A stretch of DNA of 15,189 nucleotides, from the NCBI GenBank assembly GCA_050330975.1, contig JBHJHK010000090.1, positions 1 through 15,189 on the forward strand, written 5' to 3'. Positions 13,618 through 15,189 of the stretch are shown piece by piece. The notes under the pieces were generated by a model. It saw only the letters and a program-made list of their open reading frames with translations. It did no database searches and was not told the DNA's origin. Every line of letters begins with the position of its first letter. The first letter of the stretch is position 1. Source of the stretch: JBHJHK01 sp050330975 (GTDB lineage: Bacteria; Pseudomonadota; Gammaproteobacteria; Competibacterales; Competibacteraceae). A program made the translations under genes and the position numbers.

Positions 13618-15002
13618 GACCGATGCCTCTTGGCGCCCTCGGGGGGATCGCCCTCCTCGGCGCCGGCCTCTGGACGACGGGGTGGACGGCGCCGGGGGCG
13701 TTGTCTCCCCCCTCGGTGGCGGTGGGGGCGGCGTTGTTCAAGGCCGACCACCCCAAGGCCGGCCCGCTCCTCAACGCCGCCGCCTGTAGCGCCTGCCACG
13801 CCGGCGGGGGTCGGGGCGACGCTCCGGCGGCCAGTGGTCCCTTGCCGGCGGCGGTGGTGTTGCGCTTGAGTGCCCCCGCCCGCCGCCGCACCGGAGAACC
13901 GGCCCCCGATGTCCGCTACGGCGACCAGCTCCAACCCCTATCCCACCACCCCCACCACCCCGGGCTGGGACTGGGGGAGGGACGCATCGACGTGGTGTAC
14001 CGCCCCGTGGAGGGTCGTTATGCAGACGGCACCCCCTACACCCTGCGGGCTCCGGTGTACCGGGTGCGCGGTCTGGCCCACGGCCCCCTGGGGGAGGGGG
14101 TGACCTTTTCGGTGCGCAGCGCCCCGGCGGTGGTGGGGCTAGGGGCCCTCCAGGCCATTCCGGCCACGGAACTCGCCGCCCGCGCCGACCCCTTTGACGC
14201 CGACGGCGACGGCATCTCCGGGCGGATCAACTGGGTGTGGGACATCTTAGAAGCTCGCCACGCCCCGGGGCGCTTTGGCCACAAGGGGGAGATGCCCTCG
14301 TTGGTCCAGCAGATCGCCGGGGCCCTGTGGAGCGACATGGGGGTCACCAGTCCTCTGTTTCCCTGGCCGGTGTGCACCGCCGTCCAGGGGGATTGTTTGG
14401 CCCGGGTCGATTTCGCCGTGCTCGACGCCGACGGCGGCCAGTTGGCGGCCCTAGAGGCCTTTCACCTCGCCCTGCCGCCCCCCGCCCGGCGCGGCTATCC
14501 CCAAGACCCCGAGGTGCGCCGGGGGGCCGAGTTGTTCGAGGGGTTGAATTGCAGTACCTGCCACACGCCTCGCCAGCGGGTGGGTCCCATCCGCCCGTCG
14601 CCCCTGGCCAGTGGCTTGCAGCGGACGGGGCGCGGCGCCGTACCCCGCCCCCCCGGGGGGATAATTTGGCCCTACACCGACCTATTGCTCCACGATATGG
14701 GGGGGGACTGCGACCCCGTGGTCCAAGAGGGGGACGCCTGGGTCCAGCGCTGCACCGGGCTCGCCGACGGTCGGGTGGTATTCGACGCCTCGGGCCGAGA
14801 ATGGCGCACCCCGCCCCTGTGGGGGCTGGGGTGGGCCAAGGCCCTCAATCCCGAGATGGGCTACCTCCACGACGGCCGCGCCCGGACTTTGGAAGAAGCG
14901 ATCCTGTGGCACGGCGGCGAGGGCACCGCGGCGAGGGAGGGATTCCGCCAGCTGACGGCGGCCCAGCGCCGGGCGCTGCTGCGGTTTTTGGCTTCCCTTT
15001 GA
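13614..15002 (+). CDS. Di-heme DUF1111 (DHOR) c-type cytochrome 3, short N-terminus
   Basis: 462 aa from TTG 13614, preferred because GAGGAGG lies 7 bases before it; the ATG at 13623 would be 16 bases away. Signal peptide PLGALGGIALLGAGLWTTGW. The first heme CSACH (Cys58, Cys61, His62) comes some 40 residues earlier than in the paralogues because the DPxExYPGG segment is absent. The rest is complete: YGDQLQ, RADPFDADGDGISGR, second heme CSTCH (Cys313, Cys316, His317), IWPYTDLLLHDMGG, VQRCTGLADGR, EWRTPPLWG, YLHDGRARTLEEAILWHGGE, end LLRFLASL. Last gene of the Fur-led block; no clear terminator follows. Confidence 0.88.
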   Translation: MRPMPLGALGGIALLGAGLWTTGWTAPGALSPPSVAVGAALFKADHPKAGPLLNAAACSACHAGGGRGDAPAASGPLPAAVVLRLSAPARRRTGEPAPDVRYGDQLQPLSHHPHHPGLGLGEGRIDVVYRPVEGRYADGTPYTLRAPVYRVRGLAHGPLGEGVTFSVRSAPAVVGLGALQAIPATELAARADPFDADGDGISGRINWVWDILEARHAPGRFGHKGEMPSLVQQIAGALWSDMGVTSPLFPWPVCTAVQGDCLARVDFAVLDADGGQLAALEAFHLALPPPARRGYPQDPEVRRGAELFEGLNCSTCHTPRQRVGPIRPSPLASGLQRTGRGAVPRPPGGIIWPYTDLLLHDMGGDCDPVVQEGDAWVQRCTGLADGRVVFDASGREWRTPPLWGLGWAKALNPEMGYLHDGRARTLEEAILWHGGEGTAAREGFRQLTAAQRRALLRFLASL

Positions 15003-15060
15003 GCCCGTGGAGACCGCGCCCTACCGTCGAGTCGTCCGTCGGGGAATGCTGCTTGTACGT

Positions 15061-15082
15061 CCCATAGCCGCTATCCTATGGG
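15061..15082. repeat. Inverted repeat before the Rpn gene
   Basis: CCCATAG (15061-15067) pairs with CTATGGG (15076-15082) around an 8-base loop. No T-run follows, so it is not a convincing terminator; it could be an operator. Confidence 0.35.
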
Positions 15083-15121
15083 GCCATTGTTCGCCCCCAA
15101 AAGAGCCCTAGAGCGCACCCC

Positions 15122-15189
15122 ATGGCCGACACCGACCACGCCTACAAATTGCTCTTTTCCCATCGAGAGGCCGTCATCGATTTGGTGAA
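15122..15189 (+). CDS. Rpn/YhgA-type recombination-promoting nuclease (5' end only)
   Basis: ATG at 15122; the 22 visible residues read MADTDHAYKLLFSHREAVID and continue past the window edge. The D-x-x-YK-LFSH start is typical of the Rpn (PD-(D/E)XK nuclease / transposase_31) family, whose members often occur near mobile or rearranging DNA. The identification rests on the N-terminus alone. Confidence 0.65.
   Translation, partial: MADTDHAYKLLFSHREAVIDLV

Overview
This 15.2 kb window is very GC-rich, densely packed bacterial DNA. It is most likely from a high-GC Pseudomonadota: it has an ECF sigma/RskA-type anti-sigma pair, Fur boxes, an imelysin gene next to di-heme DUF1111 cytochromes, and an Rpn-family gene. 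The exact lineage cannot be read from the sequence.

Layout. (1) 1-1098: the 3' end of an ECF sigma factor gene, overlapping by ATGA the gene for its membrane anti-sigma factor. (2) 1099-1994: almost 900 bases without a convincing protein gene. It holds a good sigma70 promoter, a hairpin-rich candidate small RNA with a perfect intrinsic terminator, several further inverted repeats, and an aberrant tRNA with a CAU anticodon. (3) 1995-3227: a slipin/SPFH protein with its own terminator. (4) 3247-8929: an iron-related cluster. A divergent 58-aa protein faces a plus-strand series: a His/Gly/Tyr-rich protein with a hydrophobic tail, a tiny Pro-rich single-span protein, a P1B-type ATPase, an HMA2-like protein, a DUF2325 protein interrupted by a frameshift, and a 322-aa unknown. 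The set resembles the Fur-regulated fez clusters that build ferrosomes (membrane-bounded iron stores). (5) 9036-15002: a Fur-box-led block of a secreted imelysin (IrpA-like) and three consecutive di-heme DUF1111 cytochrome paralogues, the first broken by a 64-bp insertion/duplication. (6) From 15122: the start of an Rpn/YhgA-type nuclease gene.

Working together. Four Fur-type boxes (about 3468, 3570, 6203, 8950) tie regions 4 and 5 to iron. At three of them a second palindrome, close to the alphaproteobacterial Irr/ICE motif (TTTAGAA-N3-TTCTAAA), sits 16-18 bp upstream, centre to centre. The simplest reading is one iron regulon combining a candidate iron-storage compartment (P-type ATPase plus small membrane proteins) with a periplasmic imelysin/cytochrome uptake or redox module. 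Several genes carry lesions (C7 tract at 7582, 64-bp duplication at 11312, TAG and missing start at 4299-4364). Either the locus is decaying or the assembly has errors there.
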